64,000 nucleotides of DNA, from assembly GCA_036852015.1 (NCBI GenBank), contig JAANDG010000059.1:1-64000 (forward strand), given 5' to 3'. The notes under the pieces are model-generated. The model did not search any database and was not told where the DNA came from. It saw only the letters and a program-made list of their open reading frames with translations. The translations under genes and the position numbers were made by a program. The stretch comes from Pelodera strongyloides. Its lineage: Eukaryota > Nematoda > Chromadorea > Rhabditida > Rhabditidae. Below, piece after piece: positions 1 to 11,877 of the stretch (the first letter of the stretch is position 1; each line of letters begins with the position of its first letter).

Positions 1-375
1 ACGCACAGCCATAATCCCGCCCTTTCATTGTCCCCAAACAACGGTAGCGAGAGCGCGGTTTATCACGCACCACACCCCATCGACGCCTATCGTAATAATG
101 GTACTGGAGGGCTATTTTTTGCTCCATATTTAGTTGGAAATAATTTACTGCCAAATTTATTTTAGTTATTCTGGTAGATACAGATACGGGTAATCTAATA
201 AAAATAATAACTTTTTTGTTTTCTGAGGTGGACCTCACCCTTTAAGAGGGTCAGGCACATGAAAATATATAATAAGGTGCTCTCGAAGTCTCGCGCAACT
301 CTGGCGCGCTCATGGCACACCAAGGCGCACCCCCCAACAACTAATGACGATATACGTTGCGTGTTCCAGTCGTCC

Positions 376-404
376 AGTTTTAACCACGTGTTATACCGCT
401 TTAA
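376..404. repeat. fragment of a TTAA-ended MITE (GCGGTATAAC family)
   Basis: One terminal arm (TTAAAGCGGTATAAC on the minus strand) lies just beyond the 5' splice site of the small heat shock gene. The partner arm is not recognised. Confidence 0.45.
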
Positions 405-418
405 CCAACTTCACCCAC

Positions 419-1073
419 ATTTATGACCAGGAATCCGGTGTCGGAGAGGTGTGACGTGATTGAATCGAGTCTGATGTCACTTGGAATGGAGTATTTCCTC
501 TGGAACGATCTTCTGAGTGTCTGACCTTGTCCGGCGTTCTCGCTCCTCTCGCCGGTTACGGTAAGAGTCTCACCGGTAAGAAGAACCTGAAATGTACCGT
601 TGCCCTAGATTCGTTTTATCTTCAGGAAATTTGGCGTGTATGCCACTTGAAAACTACTCTTGTGAGCCATGTTGTACGGCAAGGATTTGGCTGAGTCCGC
701 ATTACACGAATCGAGCATAAACGTGATAGTACATTACTATTCTGCATTCTGCCGCTAAATTTTGTGGCCTAGAGTTGTGCTTGCTTGGCCTATTAGCATA
801 CTTGCTTACTCTGTTATGGGACAAGGTTTTAAAACAAATTACATCCGTCACCAGAAGAAACTGTGTGGGGTGCGACTACCGTATATTTAAGCCGCTTAAT
901 CGTAAACATCAACTTTAGTTCTTAGTGACTAGGAAACCTACTCTGATGTCCTCGGGTCGGAAGTGCTTGACGTCAAGTTGAATTGTGAATCCGTGATCAG
1001 TGTTTACGATGTCGCCCACACCTGCCACGGGACCAGGAGATCCAGGACGGGAGACAACCGGGTCAGGCTGCAT
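419..1073 (-). CDS. small heat shock protein (alpha-crystallin/HSP20 family), 3' end not found
   Basis: Two minus-strand exons join in phase 0: 942-1073 (44 codons from the ATG at 1073) and 419-586 (56 codons). Exon 1 gives a short Pro-rich start, then the beginning of the alpha-crystallin fold with FTIQLDVKHFRPEDIR. Exon 2 continues with LTVTGERSE, RRSFQRKYSIP and a late beta-strand near LSDTGFLVIN. Donors are GTAGGT and GTGGGT; the acceptor is TTTCAG. An in-frame stop lies just upstream of the chosen ATG and no acceptor lies between, which supports that start. The family's role is ATP-independent holding of unfolding proteins. The end of the crystallin domain and the stop are not visible and are presumably in an exon left of base 1. 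A MITE end sits about 14 bp past the last donor. Family assignment is secure; the subfamily is not. Confidence 0.85.
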
Positions 1074-1340
1074 ATTTATTTATTTTGAAACTAGTCTAAC
1101 ATCGACGCTAAGATTGAGGATTTGGAGCGTAACGCGAATCCTCACCGACAAACAAACGTAACAAACTGTGCCCATTTGTGTAATAAGACTTTGCTTATCT
1201 CTAAAATTCCCGATTTTATCGAAACGTTCCCAGGTTCTTTCTGTATGTTTGAACAGCGTGCCCTGCACGCTAAAGGTCAACATCAAAAAAACGAACGGCG
1301 GGACGATTTAACCCGGGCTTTAACCCCTTACTCAGTGTTT

Positions 1341-1346
<6 letters not shown>

Positions 1347-1389
<43 letters not shown>
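1347..1389. repeat. (GA)n microsatellite
   Basis: Uninterrupted GA dinucleotides. It produces a spurious Leu/Ser-rich reading frame on the minus strand. Confidence 0.95.
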
Positions 1390-1390
<1 letters not shown>

Positions 1391-1658
1391 CCAACAAAGA
1401 GATAAATAGAGGAATTGCGGATGATAAGCTATATCTTCCGTTGTTAAGCTATAGATGTGAAAAGTGATACCACACAAATAAGTAGAGTTTCTTAATATTG
1501 AGCTACGCACCGCATCCAAAATTAAAGACAAAAGATAATAATAAAGGAAATTCGAAGATAAAAAGGAAAAATAACACATACCGTGACATGACGAACCTCG
1601 TGTCTAGAACCGTTCTCCGACCCGCGCTCTCGCTAAAATATATAGCAAGTTGCCGTGG

Positions 1659-2121
1659 TTCTCTATAACTTAAGGGATCGCAGTCACTCCAAAATCATCA
1701 TTTTGCTTCGAGTTTACTTAAATTTAGTAAAGAATAGAGACAAATAATTTACCAAAACCGAATAATTTGAATTCCAACTCAGCGGGTGAACAAGTAGAAA
1801 AGTAGTTCTACTTAACTACCGCGGGATTATGAAACGTGTAGTGACATGCCTGCAGACCCTTGCAGTATATGTAAAGATATAATATGCAGATATTTGTCGA
1901 AATAATTTGCATGCTCCCGATCGGGAAGCAGCTGTATGAACACGTTTCGTGATCCTGCGGTAGTTAAGTAGAACTTCTTTTCTACTTGTTCACTCCCTGA
2001 GTTGGAATTCAAATTATTCGGTTTTGGTAAAGTATTTGTCTCTATTCTTTACTAAATACAAGTAAACTCGAAGAAAAACGACGATTTTGTAGTGACTGCG
2101 ATCCTTTAAGTCGATAGAGAA
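1659..2121. mobile_element. foldback inverted-repeat element, about 460 bp
   Basis: The left part (1659 to about 1830) is repeated as an imperfect reverse complement in the right part (about 1945 to 2121), with about 110 bp between them. The arms start TTCTCTATAACTTAAG and end ATAGAGAA. There is no coding sequence. It is a non-autonomous DNA element lying upstream of the small heat shock gene. Confidence 0.8.
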
Positions 2122-2378
2122 TTTAGAAGGTTAATAGTGCGCGCGTAACGTACAGCTACAAACAAACAAGCAATTTTTTTATCGTGAAGAACAGTTTAAA
2201 GTTAGAGTTGTTGGTTCTTCTGGTTGCTTTATATAACGAGATACAAATAAAATAACTAACGAACCTGCTGGACACTGTAATACGGAGAGTGGGCTTGTTG
2301 TGGAGAAGTAGAGTGATAGGGGTCCCTTTGCGTACTGAACATGGATTGACAGTTAGCGAGGGCCAGGAGGATTTAAGA

Positions 2379-2402
2379 CTTAGGCTTAGGCTTAGGCTTA
2401 GG
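2379..2402. repeat. interstitial telomere-type (TTAGGC)n tract
   Basis: About four copies of TTAGGC, the nematode telomere unit, embedded in unique sequence. Confidence 0.85.
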
Positions 2403-2661
2403 ATAAGTAGGCAGTAATGGCCCCGATTGAATAGTAGATCGGATTTAATAGCTTCTTTGGATTTACGCCCCAGGGCTTATAGTTTGGGCTTTCAAGTTGG
2501 AGGCCTCTCGTGTCCGAAGTGAGACTGCTTTTTATGGAACCAGGTTTGAAGTAGTGTTGAAGAAGGAAGACGAATCAATTCGACACCCAATTCATACACA
2601 CACAAACCACGCTCGCGAAATAGGAAATAACAAAACAGGCCTGCGGGAGAAAGAACCAGAC

Positions 2662-2812
2662 TCGGAGAGAGAGAGAGAGAGTGAGAGAAGAGAAAGAGGG
2701 AGGGAGGAAAAAAAAAGGGAAAGGAGGGAAGGGAGGGAGGGAGGGAGATAGAGACGGGGAAGGGGACATAAAGAGAGCAAGCAAGAGAAAAGAAAAACAA
2801 ATAAAAACTACA

Positions 2813-2867
<55 letters not shown>

Positions 2868-2966
2868 AAGAGAGAGAGAGAAAGAGAGAGAGAGAGAAAG
2901 AGAGAGAGATGAAGGGGAGCGAAAGAGAGAGATGGGAGAGGGGAGAGGAAGAAAGTACACAACGAC
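2662..2966. repeat. long purine-rich GA/GGGA low-complexity tract
   Basis: Almost pure purine on the plus strand, mixing (GA)n, GGGA and GAAA blocks. All open frames across it are compositional artefacts. Confidence 0.95.
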
Positions 2967-3271
2967 AATAGGAAAACGTAAGAGAAAATAACAGAAACTA
3001 GGTATTTTAAAATACTTCAAATGTGCAATAAAGGTTACATAAAGCAACGGAGTGAAATGGAAATGAAAAAGCAACGGGCCTCGAACTGGTACCTTAGCCC
3101 AATCAACTCATAAGTACATACTTCAAGTAAATACAAGTGAAGTAAGTCAAGAAGTCACTCACATCGGTTCCACGGTCAGCGGACGGCGTATCTCAGCTTC
3201 GCGCGGTGAACGGGTGTCAAATGATCTGCGCTGTAAAGTGCTCAATTTACAAGTAAAAGGGAAATGTACCT

Positions 3272-3450
3272 TAAAGCGAAATAACGGCTGGTTTTTGAAA
3301 CGCATCGTGGACAACTGAATTCTTACATATTTATGCAAAGTTTCTCGAATTTAGCTCGATTTTTTATTCTAATTTATTATGTTCATTTGCATAAGCTGCA
3401 TGAGGATGCTGGTGTTCTCGGTGTTTCAAAAACCGGTCGATATTTCGCTT
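3272..3450. mobile_element. MITE family A copy
   Basis: About 180 bp. Terminal inverted repeats of about 40 bp start TTAAAGCGAAATA and continue GGTTTTTGAAACGCATCG; the other end is the reverse complement. The interior is AT-rich with TTATTCTAATTTATG. The same family recurs many times in the window. Confidence 0.85.
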
Positions 3451-4380
3451 GGTACGCAGTTAAACTAAGCAACTGGACTCGACTTCAAATGCTAGCGTGG
3501 AAATTTGCAACCATACATAGATAGTAACGGCAGAGTTACGAAAGGTATCCGTACGCAAAGGCAAAGAAAATACTTACGCTCAACTCCGGCTCGAGACGGC
3601 TGATGGGTTTTGATGTGGGAAAGCAGCTGGAGATTGGTGGAAACCTGGAAAAGATAGGTTAGGGTGCGCGGGAAACGCGCCGGGTGTCCGCCATAAGGAG
3701 GCCAGGTTTGCACACCGACTGCGTAGGGAGACGATCTCTAATTGGAAGCTATAATTGGAAGAAAATATGCAAGCTGTAAGTATTGTACCTGCTCGCCCAC
3801 GGGTCTCTGTCAATCCAGAGCTCTCTCGTCCTCTCGTTGTCTAACCTTGATCTGCCTCTCTGCCACTCCTCCGAATCCTCCCACTCTCGACTCTGCGCGA
3901 AACATCTCTTCACAAAGGAAACCATTGACTCCTCTCTCTTTTAGCTTACATTTAACTTAAATGTTGAATTTTAATCTCTTGTATAAATTACACCTAACAA
4001 TATGGATAAGAGCATCAGACACAAAAATCATCATGTGATGGGCCCCATAGAGAAAGCGTCAGGACGCGTGCGCAAAAAAGTATTATTACATGGTGCATTA
4101 CCACGTATGCATAATATGCAAATTTCTCTGACTGTAAATACAGAAAGGGCACAGAATGGGGCAAATTAGCATGTAACACAAGAGAATGCAATTCCAGCGC
4201 ATCTACGTATACGGCGTGCCATGTCGCTTGAATTGACATGGTTGGAGGGAAAATAAAAACAAGGAGTTGGGGGTTGTTCGTGTGCATCGCTAACGAGGGT
4301 CGAACGACAAAAGAGTAAAAACAGAAAGAGAAAAGAATAGAATCAAATAAGGGCCGATTCCGGGATGACAGAACGATAAC

Positions 4381-4510
4381 GAGAGAAAGAGAGAGAGAGG
4401 GAGAGCGGGAGAGAGAGGGAGAGAGAGAGAGAGCGAGATGGAGATTAAGAAGACGAGGAGCAGAAAGAGAGAGAAAGAGAAAGCCAGAGAAAGCAAGAGA
4501 ATGAGAGATA
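4381..4510. repeat. GA-rich low-complexity tract
   Basis: Degenerate (GA)n and GAGAGC blocks. Confidence 0.85.
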
Positions 4511-4577
4511 TAAGAGAAGCCTTGTTTACATGATGAATTGAACATTGCAAAGTTTAAATTAGCATAATTTCACTCAC

Positions 4578-4645
4578 CACCCCATTGACGATCTCCTTTT
4601 CCGAAATAAAATACTCGCCCTTCTCGTAGTATTTGGAAGGCATAT
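4578..4645 (-). CDS. orphan coding exon of an unrecognised minus-strand gene
   Basis: A 68-base open stretch lies between a good acceptor (TTTTTCAG) and a good donor (GTGAGT). It encodes 22 residues, MPSKYYEKGEYF then ISEKEIVNGV, after two bases that complete an upstream codon. Charge pattern and splice signals look genuine. It may belong to the same gene as the exon at 12773-12967 on the same strand, but no linking exon was found among the transposons between them. I do not recognise the protein. Confidence 0.5.
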
Positions 4646-4737
4646 CTGAAAAATGATTTGTGAAAACGAAGTCATTTCCTAATGGCCAGACCAAATTAAC
4701 GAGAAAACGGAATAATTGCCCGGACCATAGAAAAACC

Positions 4738-4870
4738 GTCTGTAGCCGGTCAAGAAATGTTTTTTTTAGCCGGTCAAAAAACGGTCACTGACCATTTGAT
4801 GACCATATAGTGATCAGTTGACGACGGATTTTGATCATCAAAAGGTCACCAAAAGGTCACCAAATGGTTT
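4738..4870. repeat. GGTCACC-rich dispersed repeat
   Basis: A dense cluster of GGTCACTGACC and GGTCACCAAATGG words in both orientations. Related copies lie near 30815-30910 and 47425-47520. Confidence 0.6.
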
Positions 4871-5123
4871 GACTCACGAAAAAAACGGGGAAAAGTCGAC
4901 ACATGGGTTCCTCCGGTTCCAATGTACTATTAATTGACTGTCAAATGCATAATAATAGTATATTTTCAAAAAAAGTGTGCATATGATATGAAATTCGAAA
5001 TGAATGGAATAATAGGAAAGAGGGATATAAATACAAATATTTCCCGCTCCATTTATTGGGTTTTCAAAGAGATATGTCACACGTGTAAATGCGCGTATTG
5101 CAAATTTGCATACATCAGGTAGT

Positions 5124-5275
5124 GGGGTTTCCAAGTGTCCCAAAAAATGTCTGTGTTTCTGTCAAAACTACCGTATTTTTGCACAAATCCTGCATATTTA
5201 ATATGAAAAATTAAAAAAATATTCTCGTGTAGTTCCAAAATACGGAGGTTTTTAAGCATATACTTGGAAACCCTA
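5124..5275. mobile_element. MITE family E copy
   Basis: The ends GGGTTTCCAAGTGT and ATACTTGGAAACCC are inverted repeats. The interior contains CTACCGTATTTTTGCAC and ATATTCTCGTGTAGTTCCAA. A second copy lies at 56478-56622 inside the acyl-CoA synthetase gene. Confidence 0.75.
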
Positions 5276-5929
5276 TAATCCTTTTAGAGGGAATACAATC
5301 AAAAGAATACACTAGATATATAATTATTACGCGAAAAATGACACACTAACTTCAACAAAACATCATATAAGTCTTATTGTTAGTGCGGACTGAGGGGATG
5401 CAGATCCACAATAAAAGACTATGGAGATTTCTTTTGCGTGAAATTACACAAAATGAGACGAAAGGTGTTCTTAAAAATATTAGACACACTAAATTAAAAA
5501 ATACTGCACTATGACGAATAGTATAATGCTTAGTTTGTACAATCTTGGTTTGAAGGTGTATGTGTTAGTTGAAGCATTACTACTACTACAAGCTTAACCT
5601 CGCTGTGGAGTTTGGGACTGATCATGCATTTTCCCTCAAGAGGGCAGGGAGGGAGGGGAGTAAAAGAAGACAGATACATCGAGAAAAAGAGAGAGAGAGA
5701 GAGATTCTACATTCTGCATCTCTAGCGAGAAGGAGGATATTTTTTTGAAAGGACAAACACTGAAACAGAGAGAAGAATAAACAGAAACTGTCCACGGGTA
5801 GGCGTGCCAAGACGACTGTAGAAAACGTGTGATCTGCGTGAGAATATGCAAATTACTGAATTGTACGATGATAGTTTCGACGTGAAACGTAGAAATGCGA
5901 AACTTTGAACGTGAAATTTTGTGCCCGGG

Positions 5930-6110
5930 GAAAAGCGGGAGCGTATACCTCTCGCCGCGCACCTCGTCCAACCTTTGCCAGACTCTCGTCAGGTTGCCGT
6001 GAGTTCTTTGATTCTCCCTAGGCCATATTCTGACGAAAGCAAGGTCGCGGCGTGCCTTTTCAAAAACAATTTTCCCGCCAGCTTCATTCGAGTTTCATTA
6101 GTGTGTCGGT
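5930..6110. repeat. GC-rich CGCCGCGCACC-core dispersed repeat
   Basis: Contains CTCGCCGCGCACCTC and TTTGCCAGACTCTCG. These words recur, inverted, near 56860-57020, and the CGCCGCGCAC core recurs near 10550, 30410, 38670, 48435 and 54945. Probably a degenerate mobile element. Confidence 0.5.
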
Positions 6111-6177
6111 AGCATCGGTAGTAGCCTGCGGTAGCACGACTCACGTCGTTGGTGGAAAGAATAAGGGTGGTTGAAAA

Positions 6178-8765
6178 TTAAAGGGTCAGGCCCATTTCAG
6201 GTAACCCCTATGTTTGACTAACCGATATTTTTTAACTATACCATTAATTAAGAAAGATATCTACGCGGATTTCCAGGAAAGAAGCGCCATTCGTATAAAT
6301 ATTTTTTATTATTCATACCCATACACAACTATATACCGTAGATTGTAGGCGTGCAATATAGAATGCAAGTATGGACAAACGTGCATGCACGAGCTCCAAT
6401 TTTTTCGGCGATTTTTTTTTCGTTTTTCTTTGACTTGTTTGTTTGCGCTCTGATTCGTTCTGTGTTTTTTCTCGTGTCTGTTTGTTTATTTATTTATTTA
6501 TTATTGAGAAACTATGTTGGATGTGACTACACGCAAGTTCCCGAATCGTTGCATTCGCTGTTAACCATCTCCGCTTTTTGTATTCCTTTTCCCTCATTTT
6601 ATTACATTTAGTTATTTTGTTGCTTCTTGCAGGGGGTATGCACGTTTCGGCAATGGCGAATACTCATGTTGCTAGATGATGGAACATTAACAACGAGATG
6701 CAGGTTGGATTATTTTCTTTCTAAAACCGGTTTTATTTGAGGTTGTATAATTTTTGTTTACATTTTTATGAAAATTGTGTGGATTTGTTTTATCACACCT
6801 CTTATACACCTCTTATACCCAGGCCTGAAACGTAGAAAAAGTAATTGCGGAGCTCTTTCGCTTGTTCAACATTGATCAGCGCCTCTCCTTTTATACCCGA
6901 AAGCCCTCTTGAGCTATTCTGATTTTCTTTGCCGGATCCGTTACAAACCAACGTTTCTCCTTTATATAAGGAGACTGTTAGTAGTTAGTGATTAACAAAC
7001 GTTTTCTTTAGACAAACGACACTAATTGAAACTGGCCCCGGACGACGATTGAGTGGAATTGAGGAATGTTACTGGCGTTACAACGAAATATGTCGTCCGA
7101 GTAGAACAAGGTGAGTGTGAATTCAAAAATATTGTTTTTTTTTCTGCTAAACCAAAACATGTATTGAAGTGGAATACCGGCCGCTTTTTTGTAATGCATC
7201 GTGCATAGTTGAATTATTGCGTATTTATGCAAAGTTGCTCGAGTTTAGCTAGCTTTTTTATTCTAATTTATGTTCATTTACAAAGGCACGAATATTTGTG
7301 TACTCGATGCGTTTCAAAAACCGCCCCGGTTTTCGCTTTAATCTTTTTAAATAAGCCTCAAATTGTATGTGGTCCTTTGTTGTTTTTTTTAGTTGGGATG
7401 ATGTTTGTAAGGAGCCGCTTGTTGCAATTTGAGAACTATCCTCAGTTTTTAAACATTCATCAAGCTTTGAACCGCATGTTAGATAATTATATTCACATGT
7501 ATTCAACGTAAAATCCGGAGCGATTTTCAATAGACATTTGCACAGCACAGTAATTTTGCAAGTTGCGTTACAAACAAGGAATGTTTTTAGTTGTTATTAG
7601 GTAGTTTTTGTATGTATCGTTGTAGGATCGATTTGGAAGCAGCCGACTCTTGTCATCCTGAATGCTGTGAAATTGATTGAACTGGGAAGGAGTTGGACAA
7701 TGGAAGGTATCCGTGCCGTGATATACTAATCTAAATACTGTTTTTTTTTGTGATTTTTTTTTACAAGTATAATTACACTAGTTTACTTTTAATCTTGAAC
7801 GCAGCTTGAACGCTAAACACTGGCCGTATTTTAAAACTTGTGATAGACAACCGTATTTCCATCTTTTCATGTCTTTGTCAGAGGTAGTTGAACTATACAT
7901 TTTTGTCATCTTTAGTTGTGTTGGGATATCGGTTCGTTGTGTTTATTAGCAATCCGACCGGGAATCATTGTCCATTAGTTCTTAGTCCTGATTTTATCTT
8001 CGGTTGTTTACAACTTTCGTACATGAATTAAAAGTACTCTGCCCACGTTATGGTTAGGGAACAAACTTATACTCAAGTAATGTATCATATTATAATAACA
8101 GCTTTATTTTATTATACCTTCCAGCTTTTCGGTCGATTATTCCCACTGATGCCGTTTCTTATCGGTTATATTGTGTTTTCCAATCAAATTTTTTATTATG
8201 TGTATTTGTAAACATGTTCTCTTCAATAAACTATTCTCCTACTGTCTTATGTTACCTGGTATTATGTGCTGCTTAATATATAATCACGTGTTATGTTTTT
8301 GGTTTGCTAAGTAAAATCACCGGGTCGCCCCCATTTTTGAGCCATCTGTTATAAATGAAAACAATTCGTGGATAATGGGAAAATAATAAATGTTTTCAGT
8401 TAATGCTCTATTCCCATATTAATATGCTCCTTATTCCTTACTTCACTAGTCACTAGAAATTTGATTTACCAAGCTTTCCATTAAACCCCACGTATCACCG
8501 CTTTTTTCGTTTTCCACATCTTGTTGCCTAATAATGGACCGGGTGCATGCACGTGTGTGACATGTTTGCACCACTTGCATTCTATATTGCACGCCTACAA
8601 TCTACGGTATATAGTTGTGTATGGGTATGAATAATAAAAAATATTTATACGAATGGCGCTTCTTTCCTGGAAATCCGCGTAGATATCTTTCTTAATTAAT
8701 GGTATAATTAAAAAATATCGGTCAGTCAAACATAGGGGTTACCTGAAATGGGCCTGACCCTTTAA
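6178..8765. mobile_element. 2.6 kb transposon with 193-bp terminal inverted repeats, no transposase seen
   Basis: Bases 6178-6370 reappear almost exactly as the reverse complement at 8573-8765. Both ends are TTAA followed by AGGGTCAGGC. The interior is AT-rich with only short open frames, so it looks non-autonomous or decayed. A family A MITE (7165-7342) is nested in it. A related end, TTTAAGAGGGTCAGG, occurs near base 242. TTAA at both ends would fit a piggyBac-like target, but a TA target is equally possible from this one copy. Confidence 0.85.
7165..7342. mobile_element. MITE family A copy nested in the 2.6 kb transposon
   Basis: The ends are degenerate (GAAGTGGAATACCGGCC and CGGTTTTCGCTTTAA), but the interior order of motifs is that of family A. 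Confidence 0.75.
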
Positions 8766-9638
8766 TAGTACGTAGCAGTAAGAAGATAATAAGAGTGTGT
8801 CATTTCTTTCTCAATCGTAGAATGAGATTAATATTTTATTAGACACGAAGGCAATAGGCATATTATGTCTAGTCAAAACAATAACAATGAGGGGAAACAC
8901 ATATATATTTAGTTAATAAAGAAGAATTATGATAATTATGAAAATAGAATAATTATTAAAATTAATCATAGTATTTTTTTCGATCTGCAAACATTACGTG
9001 CTCAGAATAGATAAAATAAGCTGCTAATCTAATCTCTCCTAATCTTTTTTATCTTATGGGAGCGTAAATATATTGATTTACCCCCTCTGCATTTAATAAA
9101 TGAATAAATAAATATTGAGAATCCAATATTTAGAATACCAAAATCAAAAGACTCTCTATTGTATATAAGAAAATGCATAGTGAATGACGAAGAATCAATA
9201 ATATTTTCTGAAAAAAGGAGCGCCAAAACGGGATGAGTCACTCCAATCACTAAGCACAACATTATGCATATTTCCCATGGAAGAAAGAGGAAAAGTGTAC
9301 TTTTTAAGAAAATGTACTTAGGATACAGTACTTTTGGCTGGATGTAAGATAGAAAGCAAGTTCGGGTGTGTGTTGATTTTGTAGGGATGTTTGTAGGTAG
9401 TATATATATATATATATACTTGCTTTATAAGTTTAATGGAATTTTGTGCTGACTGTGAGCTATATTAATAAAACACGCATTCTTCGTTTGTAACACCACA
9501 ATAAGTTTAATATTTAGCAGAAATTAAATTTTATTCTTATGAGGATAGAGCTAGATATTATATGTCGTTACTTACCTCTGTCCCGATAGGGTAATGATAA
9601 ATTGTAATAGTAAAATGAAAAACGAGACCAAGCGGGAG
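8766..9638. other. AT-rich gene-free stretch
   Basis: AT-rich DNA with a short (TA)n run near 9402. A membrane-like minus-strand frame at 9029-9262 lacks splice or start context and is not called. No other structure seen. Confidence 0.5.
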
Positions 9639-9822
9639 TAAAGCGTAATGCCGACCCGTTTTTGAAACGTATCGTGGACAACTGAATTTTTACGTATTTA
9701 TGCTAATTTGTTCGAATTCAGCTCTATTTTTATTCTAATTTATGTTCATTTGCATACGCTGCATGAGAATGCTGAGTTTCAAAAACTGATAAGTTTCAAA
9801 AACCGGCCGGTATTGCGCTTTA
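9639..9822. mobile_element. MITE family A copy
   Basis: TAAAGCGTAATGCCGACCCG at the left and CCGGCCGGTATTGCGCTTTA at the right. A 20-bp internal segment (GTTTCAAAAAC-type) is duplicated near the right end. Confidence 0.8.
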
Positions 9823-10180
9823 AGACCTGCGTCAAAGTTAGCGCGCACGTGGAGTAAAAGCGGCGCGAGATTTGTGCACGCCGCCACGTTGTCAAATGAT
9901 ATGATATGTGAGCGCCGTTTCCTCGCAAGCGCATCACCCTTTCTGAATACTGTGTTAAACCCAACGGTACTATTATATTAAAACGTTGAGACGGGAACTG
10001 AAATTCAACTTGAAAGTGGACCACTTTTTTTGAGGAGAAAGTTTAATTTTTCGTCCGACAAAGGGTACTCGGGCGTCTTGCTATGCAAATACGCACACGC
10101 ATGAAACATGATAGTGGGAGCAGGACAAAAAAATTAGAAAGATACGTGCGCTGTTGGCGGCCAGGTCTTATCATCAATAT

Positions 10181-10222
10181 TCTCTCTCTCTCTCCCTCTC
10201 TCTCTACCCCCCCCCCCCCCCT
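10181..10222. repeat. (CT)n followed by poly-C
   Basis: CT dinucleotides run into a tract of about 16 C residues. Confidence 0.9.
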
Positions 10223-11195
10223 CCGATGCATATATTTGTCTTTTTCTCTCTTTCTGTTTCCTTTCTGAATACTCTCTCTCTATTTATTTTTCTGTCTTTC
10301 TCAGCGTTATTTCCCTCTTATTTACGAGGGTACATCTGTACCAAAACATAAAAAAATTATTCAAATTTTGATCAAACAGGATGTATGATCACTAAATGAT
10401 AACAAGTTACAACTGTGAATAATTATTGGGTTAGAGCATCAGAGCAAGCGGTCAAAACATTAGGAAACGGCGCGAACTTGGCGCGATGCCTGCGCAATGT
10501 GAAGGCTGAGAGAGGTGCTAGGCGGAAGATTGGCGTGCAGTTTTTTCGCCGCGCACCATTATAGTTTCATGGTGTTGGTTTGCCGGGACAAGGGTTTCCC
10601 TGGAACCGTTTTCATATTAGTGCGTTCAGTCAGTAACGATTTTCACATATTTGAAAGAATAAAGATAACAAGAAAACGAAAGAAACAATAACGAATTTGG
10701 TAAGAACTGAAATTTTCTCTCCTTCTCTTTCTCTCTATCACTCTCCCCATCTCTCTCTTTCTTTTTTTCTCCCTTTCAACTTTTCTTATCACCAATATCA
10801 GCTGAACTCTCTATCACTCCAGCGTTATTTGCACTTGTATTTTATAACCTCTGGTCCCTCGTCTAAAGTGAAACACGGACCGTGCGTGTGCGAACATGAC
10901 TTAAGAAATGTGCCGCCAGTCAGCCAACTGGAATTGAATCCTTTTCGCGCACCTGTGCGGCACTGACCGCATATACTAGAGGCGAGGGAGGCGCCGCCCC
11001 GTGGTCGCACTTTTTTGGGCGTTTGGTGTTTTTTACATTTGACAGAGTTCTTGGAATTGATTCGAGTTACGTTCAAGGAGCATATAAGTTTGGTAAAAGT
11101 TTGATAGCCCAATGTTGCTAGTGTCATTTCTTAAAATAAAAATTATTTTACGCTTCAAGTGCGTGCACCTTTATGCAAGGGTGAAAATGCAGATT

Positions 11196-11365
11196 CAATG
11201 TTTGCTTATGACATGTTCCGCAGAGGTCCCGAGCAGTAAGCGAAGAGTTCCAGATGACAAATTGCTCGATGTCTTCGGGCTAGGGCCAGGAGGGATCGCC
11301 CATGAGTCCCTCGCCGGTAGTGGTTTCCTCAAGGACCGGACTCGGGTCGATTGCGTTAGATACGA
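11196..11365 (-). mobile_element. SINE family II copy
   Basis: Shares ACATGTTCCGCAGAGGTCC, GTCTTCGGGCTAGGG and a degraded B-box-like GACTCGGGTCGATTGC with the copies near 12990, 30003 and 41430. The tRNA-like head is at the right, so the element reads on the minus strand. Confidence 0.65.
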
Positions 11366-11507
11366 ACGTCAATAAAAATCTACTCATATTTTTTTGGATT
11401 ATTCTCATTATGACGCCTCATTATGAGGGATGGGTTCACTAGAAAATCACCTTGTTTTTATGCTTTCGTTTGAGTGTACAAAGGTACACTTAAACACAGA
11501 ACATAAA

Positions 11508-11730
11508 AAATATTTTTTTGAATTATTCCCTAGAGAAGATATTAGGTAAAACAAGTAAAGTCGTAAAGTAAAGTAAACGATGAAAACTACAGTTTATTTT
11601 GCTCAAAACAGTGTGTTTCAGCCATATCTCGTAGCTTCCCTGGTTTATCTTGTAGTACTATTTTATAGGAAGATCGATCAATAATCGCCTTTTTTACCTA
11701 ATATCTTCCATAGGGAATAATTCAAAGCTG
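11508..11730. mobile_element. short inverted-repeat element
   Basis: About 35 bases near 11514-11550 (GAATTATTCCC, AGATATTAGGTAAAA) are inverted at 11692-11727, about 140 bp apart. No coding. Confidence 0.6.
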
Positions 11731-11877
11731 TTTCGATACAGTACCTTCTTGGCAGGATAACATTTTTTTGCAAACGGCGGAAACATACTGTACGTGTACC
11801 TAACTTACATAACTACAGTAACTCGTAATACAGTCGGATATTTACAGATTCTGTGGAGATAACACATACTCACAACG

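Noticed and set aside
1215..1245. Heat-shock elements upstream of the small heat shock gene
   Set aside because: GAA/TTC words are present, but spacing is three bases rather than the two required for canonical elements.
2492..2968. Leu/Ser-rich or Glu/Arg-rich proteins across the GA tract
   Set aside because: Composition is forced by the purine tract.
3580..3935. Two minus-strand frames that could splice into a roughly 106-residue protein (SREWEDSEEW, then VSLRSRCANLASLW)
   Set aside because: The first exon lies over a CT-rich tract that biases composition, its acceptor lacks pyrimidines, and no family was recognised; left as unproven.
9029..9262. Hydrophobic minus-strand frame resembling a membrane-protein fragment
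   Set aside because: AT-rich DNA yields such frames by chance; no splice sites or motif.
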